Below are positions 33,727 to 45,304 of a stretch of DNA of 64,000 bases, one piece after another. Origin of the DNA: Chenopodium formosanum. Lineage: Eukaryota; Streptophyta; Magnoliopsida; Caryophyllales; Amaranthaceae. The notes beneath the pieces were generated by a model. That model was given only the letters and a program-made list of their open reading frames with translations. It had not been told where the DNA came from and did not search any database. The first letter of the stretch is position 1. Every line of letters begins with the position of its first letter. The stretch is taken from assembly GCA_024500155.1 (NCBI GenBank), contig CM044868.1, forward strand, positions 46,660,165 to 46,724,164. Direction: 5' to 3'. A program made the translations under genes and the position numbers.

Positions 33727-35148
33727 TCAGGAGACGACGAAAACGGTATGCACCAACATGTAATGTCTTAACTTAGTTGTGGCCCACACCAAGGCGAGGC
33801 ACAATTTCTCGAGCGGTGTATAGCGTGTTTCGTATTCGAGAATCTTTTTACTTAGGTAATAGATTGCGTTCTCTTTGCCTTCTACCTCTTGTGCTAGCAT
33901 GGCTCCCATTGTCTCTTTGGTAACCGTCAAATATAACCTAAGAGGTATTCCGGGAAGTGCTAGTGCTAATACGGGAGGATTTGCGAGATAGGCTTTGATC
34001 TTTTCAAAGGCTTTTTGACACTCGTCATCCCATATTACTGGTACATTCTTCTTGAGCTTCTTGAAGATCGGTTCGCATATTGTCGTCAGTTTTGATATGA
34101 ACCTACTTATGTATTGCAACCGGCCAATAAATCCTCGAATCTGTTTCTCAGTCTTGGGCGGTGGCATTGACATGATTGCTTTAATCTTGGTTGGATCTAC
34201 CTCTATTCCTCTAGAGCTTATGACGTATCCCAAGAGCTTGTCTGAGGTGACTCCAAAAGCACATTTTGATGGATTCAACCTCATGTTATACTTTCTCAGC
34301 CTTTCGAAAAATTTCCTTAAGGCTACTTGATGGCCTGGACGGTCTTTTGATTTTACAATCATGTCGTCGACATATACTTCAACTTCTTTGTGCATCATGT
34401 CATGGAGTAAGGCAGTTGCTGCACGTTGGTAAGTAGCACCCGCGTTTTTCAACCCGAATGGCATTACCGTGTAGCAGTAAGTGCCCCATGGTGTTATAAA
34501 GGTTGTTTTCTCCATGTCTTCTTCTGCCATGAGAATCTGGTTGTAACCTGCGTACCCATCCATGAACCAGAGAAGCGCGTGGTTTGTCGTGTTATCTACC
34601 AGATTATCGATGTGTGGCAAAGGGAAGTCGTCCTTTGGACTTGCCTTATTTAGATCTCGATAGTCGACACACATCCTTACCCTTCCGTCTTTCTTTGGAA
34701 CTGGGATGACGTTGGCGACCCATTCGGGGTATTTGGATACCTTGATGAAACCTGCAATTATTTGTTTTTGAACTTCTTCTTTTATTTTAAGTGCTACGTC
34801 GGGTTTCATTCGACGTAACTTTTGTTTTACAGGTTTCATTCCTGGAATTAGTGGTATAGTGTGTTGAGCTATTTCTCTATTAATGCCTGGCATATCTTCA
34901 TATGACCAAGAAAATACATCGATAAATTCTTTAAGTAAGTTAATTAAATCGGTTCTTTCTTGCTTATTCAATGTTAATCCGATTTTAACTTCTCTTTTAT
35001 TAGTTGAATCATTCGAGATATCAACCGTTTCAGTTTCTTCAATTACCGGTGTTTTCTTTTCGAGCATTTCCATTGCTTTAATAATTTCTTTGTCTTTTTC
35101 AACGTTAGCTAAGCAATGCTCGTCATCTTGGGTTAGGGAAGAACACAA
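33727..35148 (-). CDS. pol: Reverse transcriptase and first RNase H of O
   Basis: 473 codons without a stop. RT fingers/palm motifs: VPKKDGRVRMCVDYRDLN, the catalytic D of WFMDGYAGYNQ (about residue 197) and YVDD (about 259-262) in VEVYVDDMIVKS. MPFGLKNAGATYQRAA is Ogre-like. RNase H follows with LYLTVTKETMGAMLAQ, YYLSKKILEYETRYTPLEKLCLAL. The N-terminal about 90 residues (SWSYEDMPGINREI) form the usual pre-RT segment. It ends at a stop where related elements read on toward archaeal RNase H (SDPLKYLFEK), so the next domain is out of frame. It would copy element RNA into DNA in virus-like particles. Confidence 0.92.
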   Translation of the reverse strand: MCSSLTQDDEHCLANVEKDKEIIKAMEMLEKKTPVIEETETVDISNDSTNKREVKIGLTLNKQERTDLINLLKEFIDVFSWSYEDMPGINREIAQHTIPLIPGMKPVKQKLRRMKPDVALKIKEEVQKQIIAGFIKVSKYPEWVANVIPVPKKDGRVRMCVDYRDLNKASPKDDFPLPHIDNLVDNTTNHALLWFMDGYAGYNQILMAEEDMEKTTFITPWGTYCYTVMPFGLKNAGATYQRAATALLHDMMHKEVEVYVDDMIVKSKDRPGHQVALRKFFERLRKYNMRLNPSKCAFGVTSDKLLGYVISSRGIEVDPTKIKAIMSMPPPKTEKQIRGFIGRLQYISRFISKLTTICEPIFKKLKKNVPVIWDDECQKAFEKIKAYLANPPVLALALPGIPLRLYLTVTKETMGAMLAQEVEGKENAIYYLSKKILEYETRYTPLEKLCLALVWATTKLRHYMLVHTVFVVS

Positions 35149-35653
35149 GAAGGAGAATGAGAAATATTATTATACTCTGAGATCATTACATCAAAGAGTG
35201 ATATGTCCTTAGGGACTGGATCACTAACTATCCTAGGAGAAGAAATAGGAGGGGGAGGTGCTACTACTAAAGACTTAGAAGACTTTAAAGGGAAAGACTC
35301 TGACTCGGACTCTGACTCAGACAACTCTTCGAACATCGGTCCTTGCGCTGTCGTGATTGATATCTTCCTTCCGCTTGGAGTAGTCACTTTGATAGTCTTG
35401 CGCCACCCTTGTAGTGATCCTTCGGCTGGAGTAATTAGCTTCGAGGGGTCAAAGCTTTCACTTTGTAGGACCGTTTGAATGAGCGAGGAGTTATCTTCTT
35501 CATAAGTTGGCACATTCTTTTCTCGCCCAAACAGTAATCCCATGACGTTAAAATCAAAGCATGGGGGTGCTTTCTCCTTATGGACGGGAGTTGGGATTTC
35601 ATCAGTGAAGTAGCAATCCAAGAAAATCTCGAATCCCGGTTGTCTTATGTCGT
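35133..35653 (-). pseudogene. Linker between protease region and RT of O
   Basis: An open frame of 162 codons (35621-35133) with a Ser/Glu repeat (ESESESES) and no enzyme motif. It overlaps the RT frame by 16 bases in another phase, and sequence on both sides (ISEYNNISHS then QDDEHCLAN) looks continuous, suggesting a one-base frameshift. Ogre elements have an intron in this general region; I see no convincing splice pair here. Confidence 0.55.
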
Positions 35654-36160
35654 TTACATCAAATGGCTCGGGAAATTCATGGCATGGATAGTCCTCTCCT
35701 TCTTTATGAACTGACCATTAAGCGTAAGAGGGTACTGATCCATTGGGATTGCTTTCTTTTGAATGCGAGCGTCCCTACGTGCTTTCAACTTTTCCTGGGC
35801 TCGCTTGAGATCCTTCCGAGTCGGTTCAAAACCAAGTCCGAAAGTATCTAACTTAGGGAGGCCAAGTGACTCCAACGGTTTTCCTATTCCTTTCTTCTTT
35901 CCTAAAGTCATCCCAGGAAAGTGTCCTTGTTTCTTCAGCATGGCGTTGACGGTCATGTTGGAATGGGGGTCGTGGCAAAGAGATGTTCTTTCATCCTCCT
36001 GGATTAAGGAGACTTCTTCGTTAAAGCCCCATAAGTCTTCATCATCCTCGTCGTGCTCCACATTAATAATTGGATTTTCTATGGATTTAATTCTCATCGG
36101 CGAAGCATCGATGGTGATTGGAATTCCTCCAACTATAGCTTTTACTTGTTGGTGGAGAGA
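35654..36160 (-). pseudogene. G-patch-like tail of O gag-pro
   Basis: The frame from 36160 continues the protease frame of 41131-43063 when guest C and one copy of its target duplication are left out. It contains AMLKKQGHFPGMTLGKKKGI, a good match to the glycine-rich G-patch RNA-binding pattern, then FGLGFEPTRKDLKRAQEK. G-patches beside protease are known in some retroelements. A one-base shift near 35700 ends the frame at 35654. Role in RNA binding is inferred. Confidence 0.65.
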
Positions 36161-36165
36161 TGAAG

Positions 36166-36883
36166 TGATGGAAGTCTAAGCATGGAGAACTTCGAAGATT
36201 TGCTTATCATGCATCAAGATAGCTTGTCCCTAAACATTGATTCAAGCCAAGCATTGCATGGACACTTTCTTGGATATCAAAGCAAAGCCACGGTTTGCTT
36301 AGTGGCTTTTCTTGGAGTCTAGTTCACTTTCTTGAACTTTCTTGAATTTTCTTTACTTAGATTTTGCTTACAAGTTTTTACCTTTCACTTGAAAGGGTTT
36401 TTCTTGGTTCAAGCATTAGGATCTTTAATCTTTATTTAGTTCTTTAATTTTTATTTATTTATTTAGTTGCTTTAAAAATCAGTTAGTTAGCAAAATAAAT
36501 CAGTTTGGTGTATGCTTGTGCGCCAAGGTGCTTGCTCTTCAAGCAAGTTAGAATTCTAGTTTAATTAGGATTGAATTAGGGACTTGTCCTAATCTTCCTA
36601 GGTAAACTAAGTCTTATAAATAGGGCTGTAAACACACGAATAAACATACATATAGATTAATATTCAGATTATTTCTTAAGTTGCATACTTGAGTTTTGGT
36701 TGATTGCGATCAATTGCTGTTTTGCTTGTTTTAGTTAAAACATTCGTTTGGATTGATTAATTAGGTGGATTCTTAATTGATTAATCTTAGTTTTTGTTTA
36801 ATTCTTGGTGGATTTCCTGTATAGAATTAGACTTAAACATATCCCTTGTGTTTTGTTGATTTTCGGATCAATAATTCACATCA
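36166..36883 (+). repeat. 5' LTR of C
   Basis: TGATGGAAGTC...CACATCA, 718 bases. A TATA box, TATAAATA, lies at 36615-36622, followed by the presumed R region. Confidence 0.92.
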
Positions 36884-36887
36884 TCTT

Positions 36888-36905
36888 TGGTATCAGAGCC
36901 AGGTT
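36888..36905 (+). other. Primer binding site of C (tRNA-iMet)
   Basis: TGGTATCAGAGCCAGGTT, four bases after the LTR; the classic initiator-methionine primer site. Confidence 0.85.
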
Positions 36906-37176
36906 TGCGCAACTTCGGTAAAAAATAAACTGGGAACAATTGGCTGGGAATTTTTACGTGATTCTTTTTGCATTGAACTTTAAAAACGTCCAGCTATCAC
37001 CATATAAAATTTCATAATTTTTAGTTGAGTAACGCGTTCTACACAGCCTCAAACGTTTGGTGTTTGTGCACTGATTTGCGGTTGAGAGTCCGGTTTTTGT
37101 GTTGCCTAGTTTTCCTTCAAGATTCGATCTTTTAATCAAGATTTTTGCATGAACTGACTTGGTTTGTGTAGGAATC

Positions 37177-40100
37177 ATGAGTGACGAGGAGGTTCCACAG
37201 GTTCCAAGGGGATTAACCTTAGAACAGGCTCAAAATCTTAGAAGAGATAGGCGAATTGACGAGTTGGCAGCAAGGATGGATGAGATATTAAAAAGGCTTG
37301 ATACTCTTGCTGGAGGTTCTTCAAGGAAAGGGAATTCTAACCCCTAATTCTGGTTCAAGTGAGGAAGAACAACCAAGGAGGAACCCAAGGAGGCCACGAA
37401 ATAATTATTCCTCAAGTGATGAATCACCAAGGCCTAGGAGAAGAGACCGACCAAAGGAAGATGATAGGAACCTTAGATTAGATCTTCCCGAATTCAATGG
37501 GAGTATGAATGAACCTGAAAAATACTTTGAGTGGATTAGAAGGGCCGAGACACTTTTTGATTACAAGGAGTATGATGAAAGGAAAAGATGCAAATTGGCT
37601 GAATTAAAACTGACCGGTTATGCTAGTCTTTGGTATGATAATCTAAAGAAGAAAAGGCATAAGGAGGGGCGTGCAAGAATCTCAACTTGGGAACAACTCA
37701 AGAAGCACATGAAAAAAAGGTTCGTACCTAGTGATTATATTCAAGATGTTTATCTTAAGATGCAACTTTTTAAACAAAATTCTATGACTGTTGAGAATTA
37801 TATTGGTGAATTTGAAAAGTTATGCATGCTATGTGGCTTAGAAGAGATTGTTGAGCATAAGATTGCTAGATTTATTTCGGGGTTGAATGATAATATTGCT
37901 GAAAAAGTTGAATTGCAACAATATTGGTCCTTTGAGGATGTTTGCAAGGTAGCTTTGAAAGTTGAAAAACAGATAAAGGGGAAGAAAGGGACGTACACTA
38001 AGCCCTTTGTAAAAGGTTTCACTAAACCTTTTGAGAAGAACAGCTTGGAGAAAAGTAGTTCTAGTTCGAACTACAAGGAGACTAAATCAAAGTTTGAAGC
38101 TCCTAAAAAGCATGTTGAAGATAGGAAGTGCTTCAAGTGTGGTAGTGTTGGTCACATTGCAACTAATTGTCCATCAAAAAGAGTAATGACTGCTCAAGAG
38201 TGGGAACAAGAACAAGCTAAGTGTGAGCAAGGTAGTGACTATGAAGAAAAGAACGAAGAGGAAAACTTTGAAGAAGAGGAGGGGCATATTGACGAAATTG
38301 ATCCCGAGACTCATGGTCAAAGTTTGGTTCTAAGAAGGGCACTACACTCTAAAACCGTACCTATGGAAAACAATCAAAGGGAGAAAATCTTTCTTACAAG
38401 GTGCAAGGTAGAAGATAGGTTGTGTGATATGATCATAGACACGGGGAGTTGCACTAATGTGGTATCTACTACTTTGGTAGACAAATTGAAGTGGCCAACT
38501 ACTGAACATCCAAGCCCTTATAAGCTTCATTGGCTTAATAATTCGAGTGATGTTAAGGTAACTAAACAAGCCTTAATCTCCTTTTCAATTGGTAAATTTC
38601 ATGATAAAGTTTTGTGTGATGTTTGTCCTATGGATGCTTGTCATATACTATTAGGCCGTCCTTGGCAATATGATAGATTTGTGAAGTTTGATGGAAGGAC
38701 TAATGTGTATGTTGTGAGAAAAGGAGAAAAAGAGATACCAGTTGCTTTAAAACCTTTGATAAGCAACAAGCTTTCTAATGTTACCTCTAATTCGAAGAGT
38801 TCTTATTTGATTAGTGAGAGGGAATTAGAAAAAGAGATTTGCAGCAACAATGTGGTATATATACTTGTTTCTAATGAGATTCGAATTGATCAAGATAAAC
38901 AAGCAAAGAGGCCGTATGAATTGGAATCTGTTTTAGAAGAATTCAAGGATGTCTTTCCTAAGGAATTACCTCCGGGACTACCTCCTATTCGTGGGATAGA
39001 GCATCAAATTGACTTGATTCCGGGAGCATCATTACCTAATAAGGCAGCCTATAGAAGTAATCCGGAAGAAACAAAGGAGATGCAAAGGCAAATTGAAAAG
39101 CTTATGGCTAGAGGATACGTGAGGGAAAGTATGAGCCCTTGTGCCGTGCCTACTTTACTTGTCCCAAAGAAAGATGGGAGTTGGCGCATGTGTATTGATA
39201 GTAGGAGTGTGAATAACATCACTATCAAATACCGATTTCCTATTCCAAGGTTAGATGATCTACTTGATGAACTACATGGTTCAAAGTTGTTTTCTAAGAT
39301 TGATCTTATGAGTGGTTATCATCAAATTCGAATGAGAGAAGGAGATGAGTGGAAAACAGCATTCAAGACTAAGTTAGGGTTGTATGAATGGTTGGTGATG
39401 CCGTTTGGACTCACTAATGCACCTAGCACTTTCATGAGGTTGATGCATGAGGTACTTAAACCTTTCCTTGGCAAGTTTGTTGTTGTTTATTTAGATGATA
39501 TTCTGATATACTCTAAAAATTTGCATGATCATTTAAATCATCTAACAAGTGTGTTTGAAGTGTTAAGAGAGAAGAAACTCTATGCTAAGCTTGAAAAATG
39601 CTACTTCTTAGTGCCTAGTGTTACTTTTCTTGGTTATGTTGTATCAAAGGATGGAGTTTCAGTTGATCATTCGAAAGTAGAGGCTATTAAAACTTGGCCT
39701 ATTCCTACTAATGTGAGTGATCGAGATACAAAGTTCATGAGTTTCTTTTGGAAGTCTCTATGGAAGCTTGTGGGAACTAAATTGCTCTTTAGTACATCTT
39801 ACCATCCACAAACTGATGGACAAACCGAGGTTACTAATCGTACTCTTGGTGCGCTTTTGCGTGGGTTAGTGAGTAAGACACAAAAGGATTGGGACATCAA
39901 GTTAGCTCATGCGGAGTTTGCTTATAATAGATCACCTACATATGCTACCAAACATAGTCCTTTTGAGGTAGTCTATGGAGTCAATCCGAAACTTCCAATT
40001 GATCTTGTTCCATTGCCTAAGGGTGAGTTAATTCACAAAGATGCCGAGTCTAAGTTGAAGAGTATGCTTAAATTACATGCTCAAGTTCGAACAAGAATAG

Positions 40101-40564
40101 AGAAAGTAAATGACATGTACAAAGCTAGAGCAAACAAGCATAGAAAGCAACAAGGTTACAATGTTGGAGACTTGGTATGGTTACATTTGAGAAAGGAAAG
40201 ATTTCCAAGAAAACGCAAGAATAAGTTGATGCCTAGAAGTGAAGGTCCTTTCAAGATTGTTGAGAAGATCAATGACAATGCTTATAAGTTAGAACTTCCG
40301 GGAGAATATGGAGTTAGTGCTACATTCAATGTTGGCGATTTGGCTAAGTATATTCCTGATGAAGAACTTCGAGATTTGAGGACAAATTCTTTCGAAGAAG
40401 AGGAGGATGATGCAAGTCTAAGCATGGAGAACTTCGAAGATTTGCTTATCATGCATCAAGATAGCTTGTCCCTAAACATTGATTCAAGCCAAGCATTGCA
40501 TGGACACTTTCTTGGATATCAAAGCAAAGCCACGGTTTGCTTAGTGGCTTTTCTTGGAGTCTAG
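37177..40564 (+). CDS. gag-pol: Gag-pol polyprotein of C with RT-integrase deletion
   Basis: Starts at ATG 37177 (MSDEEVPQVPRGLTLEQAQN). One frameshift near 37320-37345 moves it into the long frame ending at 40564. Domains in order: Gag (PEKYFEWIRRAETLFDYKEY to RFVPSDYIQD), CCHC knuckle CFKCGSVGHIATNC, protease DTGSCTNVVS, RT with KIDLMSGYHQIRM and YLDD in VVYLDDILIYS. Then RT (WPIPTNVS) joins directly to integrase (DRDTKFMSFFW). RNase H, the HHCC finger and the first catalytic Asp of integrase are missing, while HPQTDGQTEVTNR with the Glu and the C-terminal FNVGDLAKYIPDEELRDLR remain. The frame stays open across the deletion and for about 50 codons into the 3' LTR. Confidence 0.9.
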
Positions 40565-41125
40565 TTCACTTTCTTGAACTTTCTTGAATTTTCTTTACTT
40601 AGATTTTGCTTACAAGTTTTTACCTTTCACTTGAAAGGGTTTTTCTTGGTTCAAGCATTAGGATCTTTAATCTTTATTTAGTTCTTTAATTTTTATTTAT
40701 TTATTTAGTTGCTTTTAAAATCAGTTAGTTAGCAAAATAAATCAGTTTGGTGTATGCTTGTGCGCCAAGGTGCTTGCTCTTCAAGCAAGTTAGAATTCTA
40801 GTTTAATTAGGATTGAATTAGGGACTTGTCCTAATCTTCCTAGGTAAACTAAGTCTTATAAATAGGGCTGTAAACACACGAATAAACATACATATAGATT
40901 AATATTCAGATTATTTCTTAAGTTGCATACTTGAGTTTTGGTTGATTGCGATCAATTGCTGTTTTGCTTGTTGTAGTTAAAACATTCGTTTGGATTGATT
41001 AATTAGGTGGATTCTTAATTGATTAATCTTAGTTTTTGTTTAATTCTTGGTGGATTTCCTGTATAGAATTAGACTTAAACATATCCCTTGTGTTTTTTTG
41101 ATTTTCGGATCAATAATTCACATCA
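40408..41125 (+). repeat. 3' LTR of C
   Basis: TGATGCAAGTC...CACATCA, 718 bases. Its first about 155 bases are also coding (end of the polyprotein). Confidence 0.92.
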
Positions 41126-41130
41126 TGAAG

Positions 41131-43609
41131 GGACGACCTTTAGATCATGAAGCCAAGGGCGTCCCAACAATAAGTTGAATGAAGCTTTGATGTCCGCTAC
41201 TTGGAAAGTAGTAGCATGTTCTATTGCTCCTGCCGTTACATTTAAGGTAATCTTGCCAAAAACTTGACGACGAGTATTATCGTAGGCTCTTATTCCTTGT
41301 GTAGACGGAGTTAAGTCTTCATCCCTTATGTCGAGCATCCTCGCAGTTCTAAGTGGACAGACATTGATAGCCGATCCATTGTCTACAAGAGTCATAGGAA
41401 CATTCATCCTTTTGCAGACTACCGTGAGGTTTAATGCCTTGTAATGTTTGTCACCTTCTGGGGGTAAGTCTTTGTCAGAAAAGGTGATCAAATTAATCGG
41501 ACTAGGAAGGTCACTTGTGAGGGAGTTGGCTAGTCCCTCCGGAGTAGTGTTAGAATCTATCCCGATTTTATCCAAGGCATTCATTACAGCCAACCTATGC
41601 TCTCGAGATGTTGCCAGAAGTTTCCACACATTCATCTCAACTTTTGTCTTCTTAAACTGTTTAACAATGTCGTTGTCTTCGATGATAGGTATGGGAACTT
41701 GATGTACGGTTGGCATAGGTTGTATTGAAACAGGAGGTTGCATTCTCCCAGATCTTGTGAGGATATCTATCGATGAATCTTCCTCAGCCCAAATGTCATA
41801 TGTGGTATATGACACAGAAGGTGAAGGTCCTACTATGTCCTTTAGATAGACATCTTCTTCATCACTGTCCCAAACTCCATTAATGGATGTATCTTCTTCT
41901 TGTTGGACTTGGACTAGTTTCTTTTCATCAATCATTTTCTGTACCAAATACTTGAATTTGAAACAGTTTTCTATAGTGTGACCCCCTGATTGATGATACT
42001 GACAGTAATATCTACCTGTCCTTTTTAATGACTCGAATGGTCTCGGTTCGAGAGGTTTGACCTCGCCACTCTCGGGGAGCATTTCGAACATTTGCGCATA
42101 TGGGATCCCAATTGGAGTGTAAATTCTATTGCTCTTCTTGGGTTTTTCAGTGACTTGTAAGGGAAAGTACTTTACCTCATAAGTCGTTCTCACTGGTGTG
42201 AATTCTCTTTTAGGTTCTTCTTTTGGAAGTGGAAGCTCATCATATTTCTTATGGAGTTCGTTCATAACTTTGAGAGCTTCACGTAGTAATTGCGATGCCT
42301 CTTTCATAGAAAGTGTGAGCAATTGTATATCCTCCTTATTTGCCGGTTCTGGAAGGCTATCTTTGACATCGAAAAAGATCTCCTCTTCTTTTTCTATGGC
42401 ACAGATTTCTTTGACAGGTTTAATAAGAGAGGAGGGGTCAACCTCGTTTTCCTCATCGGAGATAGCCAGGGTATGAGCTAGAGGTGGATTGTTGATGCTT
42501 GGCTTCTTACTGGCAGGGGGCAACGGCAGTTTGTTATTGTCTATTAGGTCTTGGATAGCTTCCTTAAGCTTCCAACAGCTTTCAGTGGAATGGCCCCTGC
42601 CTTGGTGATAGTTGCAGTGTGCATTGGGGTTCCAGTTAACCAATCTCTTCTCAACTGGTGGGTCCTCAAATGGTCCAATCGGAGTTATAAGACCTTTTGC
42701 ATTTAATCGATCAAATGCGGTGTCATAACTCATGCCAATAGGAGTGAAGTTCCTCCTAAATGGTTTCTTTTGTCCTTGGTTGTTCATGGCAAGAACTTCT
42801 CCTAAATTAAAGGTGTTAACATTATTTGAGTGGGCGGTTTTGGAAGAAGAAGGATTGTCGTTCTTCTTTCCTTTCCAGCCACTGTTTGAGTTATTGTTGG
42901 CAGCTTTTGACTTAGCCAAGTCATCTTCAATATTGATCCCAATGTCATAAACATCCTTGAAGGTATGGAGATTATTTTGATATTTAAGATGCTTGGAATA
43001 TTTTTCTTGGAGATTTTTGATAAACAGTCTCACAGACTCTTTTTCACTTGGCACCTCAATCATCTTAGCCGAGGTTTCTCTCCACTTGTTAAAGAAAGAG
43101 GTGAAGCCTTCATTCTCTTTTTGTTTGAAGATTTCAAGTTCTCTATAGTCAGTCTCGGCTTAAATGTTGCACTTGTACCTATCTACGAAAGCGTTTGCTA
43201 TAGACTCTCAGGTAGAGGTCTTTTCTTTCTCGAGAGAAAAGAACCATTGTTGGCAAACGGTCTCGAGAGATAGTGAGAAAAGAGAAGGGAAGACCTTCTT
43301 ATCGATACCCTTGATACTCATTATGGTTTCGAATGCTCTTAAATGGAAGTAAGGGTTGTCAATTACTCTGAATTTTGGGATGTCGTTGGCGTTGAACTTC
43401 TGCGGAAGAAGATCTTTGTCCACCGAGACCCCTTGTGATGTAAGCTCTTGAAACTTGTAGTCGCTGGACAACTTGCTTAAACTCTCTTGCATGAGGTCCA
43501 TTTGTTGTTGCTTCACGGGATCATCGATCCTAAGTGCGAGAAGTTTCAGTGTCTCAGTCACAGTAGCTAGTTGGTTCTTAAGATCATTGACTTCTTCTTG
43601 AGTTGCCAT
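41131..43609 (-). pseudogene. gag-pro: Gag and protease of O
   Basis: Starts MATQEEVNDLKNQLATV at 43609. Gag core: DIPKFRVIDNPYFHLRAFE, then after two in-frame stops (near 43208 and 43160) ETDYRELEIFKQKENEGFTS and the frame 43063-41131. Two Tat-type Cys/His knuckles are visible, CNYHQGRGHSTESC and CQYHQSGGHTIENC. The protease has the active-site triad as LVDNGSAINVCP (DNG in place of DTG/DSG) and the flap-end FNLLLGRPWLHDL. The frame is cut at 41130 by element C and resumes at 36160. Gag would form the particle shell and protease would cleave the polyprotein. Apart from the two stops and C it is well preserved. Confidence 0.88.
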
Positions 43610-45304
43610 TATAACCTTAGCTTTTCTCTTGCGAGCTATAGGTTTGTCGAAAAGTCGGACTTGTACGAAGAGGTTATCTTTGACTAATCGTCCTTCCTTT
43701 CTTGACCACGCGCTGTAAATTAAACCATTTTGCGTTTTAATTACTTGACTCGAATCATCTTGACTTTATGGTTTATTTTAAGGGAAAAAGAAAAAGAAAA
43801 AGGGTGCATATTTTTGGCAAAAATAATGTACATATTTTTAGGGAACTAAGTATTATTATTTTTATTGGAGGATTAATATCCGACTTACCCCCCTAAAAAA
43901 ATGACGAAAAAACGCGCACACAAGACTCACTTAATCATGGTCAAAGTATTTGTATTGGTGTGTGCGTTGAGTGTAAGTGACATGCTTGGACTCTTGTGTA
44001 AGACCATGGGACTTAGTGCCTAAACTCGATCATTGATTCAATTAAACATTATTGACAGCAAAATTAACTGAATTAAACAGAAAACTGATTAATTAGACCC
44101 TAGGTGATGACTAGACCAATAATCCGAACTGTCGGCCAAGCGACAGGACTGGCGTCACACTGTGGAGCTTTGCGCCAGACAACATAGCTGTCGTTAGGCG
44201 CTACACTCCATAGTGTGGCGCTACAGCTCAGACCTTGGCGCCAATATTGGAGCTTCGGTCTGGGACTGTTTTCGGTGTTATTAGTCAACTGGGGTATGCC
44301 TAAAGTCGTAATAGGTCAATTCCGATTAAAAAATTAGACTTTATTGACTCAAATTAATTAATTAATTAATTAATTAGGCAAAGTTCATTAAGTCATTAAT
44401 TGATTTAGTCTCAACACAAGTCAACAAACGGTTAGGAAAAATCACATAGAGTATGCACAACAAATAATGCACAATTAGTCAAGTAGGCATAATATGATGC
44501 AATGAGTTTGCAACCTAACCATGGCTCTAGTTCTCTAAAGTTCGGGATATGGTTTTGTCAAAAGGGTCCATGGTTAATTGTCCGGATGCACCGCGCGGAA
44601 GCCTAACCGTGAAGGGTTGGCGCGAGTGGATGGGACACCGCAAGTTTTAGAAAAAACTCGCTTCCATGGTTTGGTGAATTCAACAATCTCGGATGTACCC
44701 TTTGTTGCACGGAGCGTTCAATCGGGTAGATGGAGCATGAATTCCCAGAGGGTTATGTCCAAATGTAGAACACATATGGGTTTCACAAAAGTGAGAAAAA
44801 ATTCAATCAGGAAGTAGGATCGAGCAAACAATATGAAAAATCGATCGAAATTAGAACGCATATTTCTTGCTCGGTATTGGGAGAAATTGGCGCCAACAAA
44901 CAGAGACTGGCGCCAGCTTTTAACTGTAGCACCTGGTGCCAATACTGGCGTCTGGCGCTACGACTAAAATGCTGGCACCAATGCTCAGGCCCCTGACGCT
45001 ACTTCCTACATGCCTCAGCAGCTTTCTGTGCTCGATAAAATTTTCTAGTTTCGCGCGGTGTTATTTTGGTCCTAGTTGTGAAAGATATTTCTCAAATTTC
45101 CTACGAGTAAAATCCTATGTTTTTAACTCATTACGGATGGTCTTTCCAATGAGATCTTTTTTATGCATATGACAATAATGTTAATCAAAATTACGCACAT
45201 GAAATACTTAGAACTTTTCGAGTCTCATCCACTCATTCCAAATCATTGCCGAAACAAATTCAGGAATTAAAATAGAAATCCTCCCCAGTGGAGTTGCCAA
45301 AAAC
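43610..45304 (-). other. Leader of O with primer site and motif arrays
   Basis: No long ORF. On the minus strand the primer site TGGCAACTCCACTGGGGA (45300-45283) lies four bases from the LTR. Ogre elements usually prime with tRNA-Arg, but I could not assign this one. Two GGCGCC arrays lie at 44885-45000 and 44130-44245. The recurring GGAGG..TATCCGACTTACCCCC motif is at 43867-43900. The 44437-44720 part matches 2880-3156 of relic A. Confidence 0.7.

Larger units (their letters stand above)
36166..41125 (+). mobile_element. Element C: CRM-like chromovirus, internally deleted
   Basis: Two 718-base LTRs (36166-36883 and 40408-41125) are flanked by the duplication TGAAG (36161-36165 and 41126-41130). 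The iMet-type primer site is at 36888. The LTRs differ at only about four positions by eye, the youngest insertion here. The polyprotein lacks RNase H and the front of integrase. The RT resembles the CRM clade, and the reading frame runs into the 3' LTR, a feature described for CRM elements. It sits inside O gag-pro, in the opposite direction. It would need a helper to move. Confidence 0.9.

Noticed and set aside
34052..35478. Plus-strand ORFs in the O pol region (92, 75, 109 and 91 codons)
   Set aside because: Antisense shadows of the RT and linker frames; they lack the promoter and intron layout seen for the true antisense genes.
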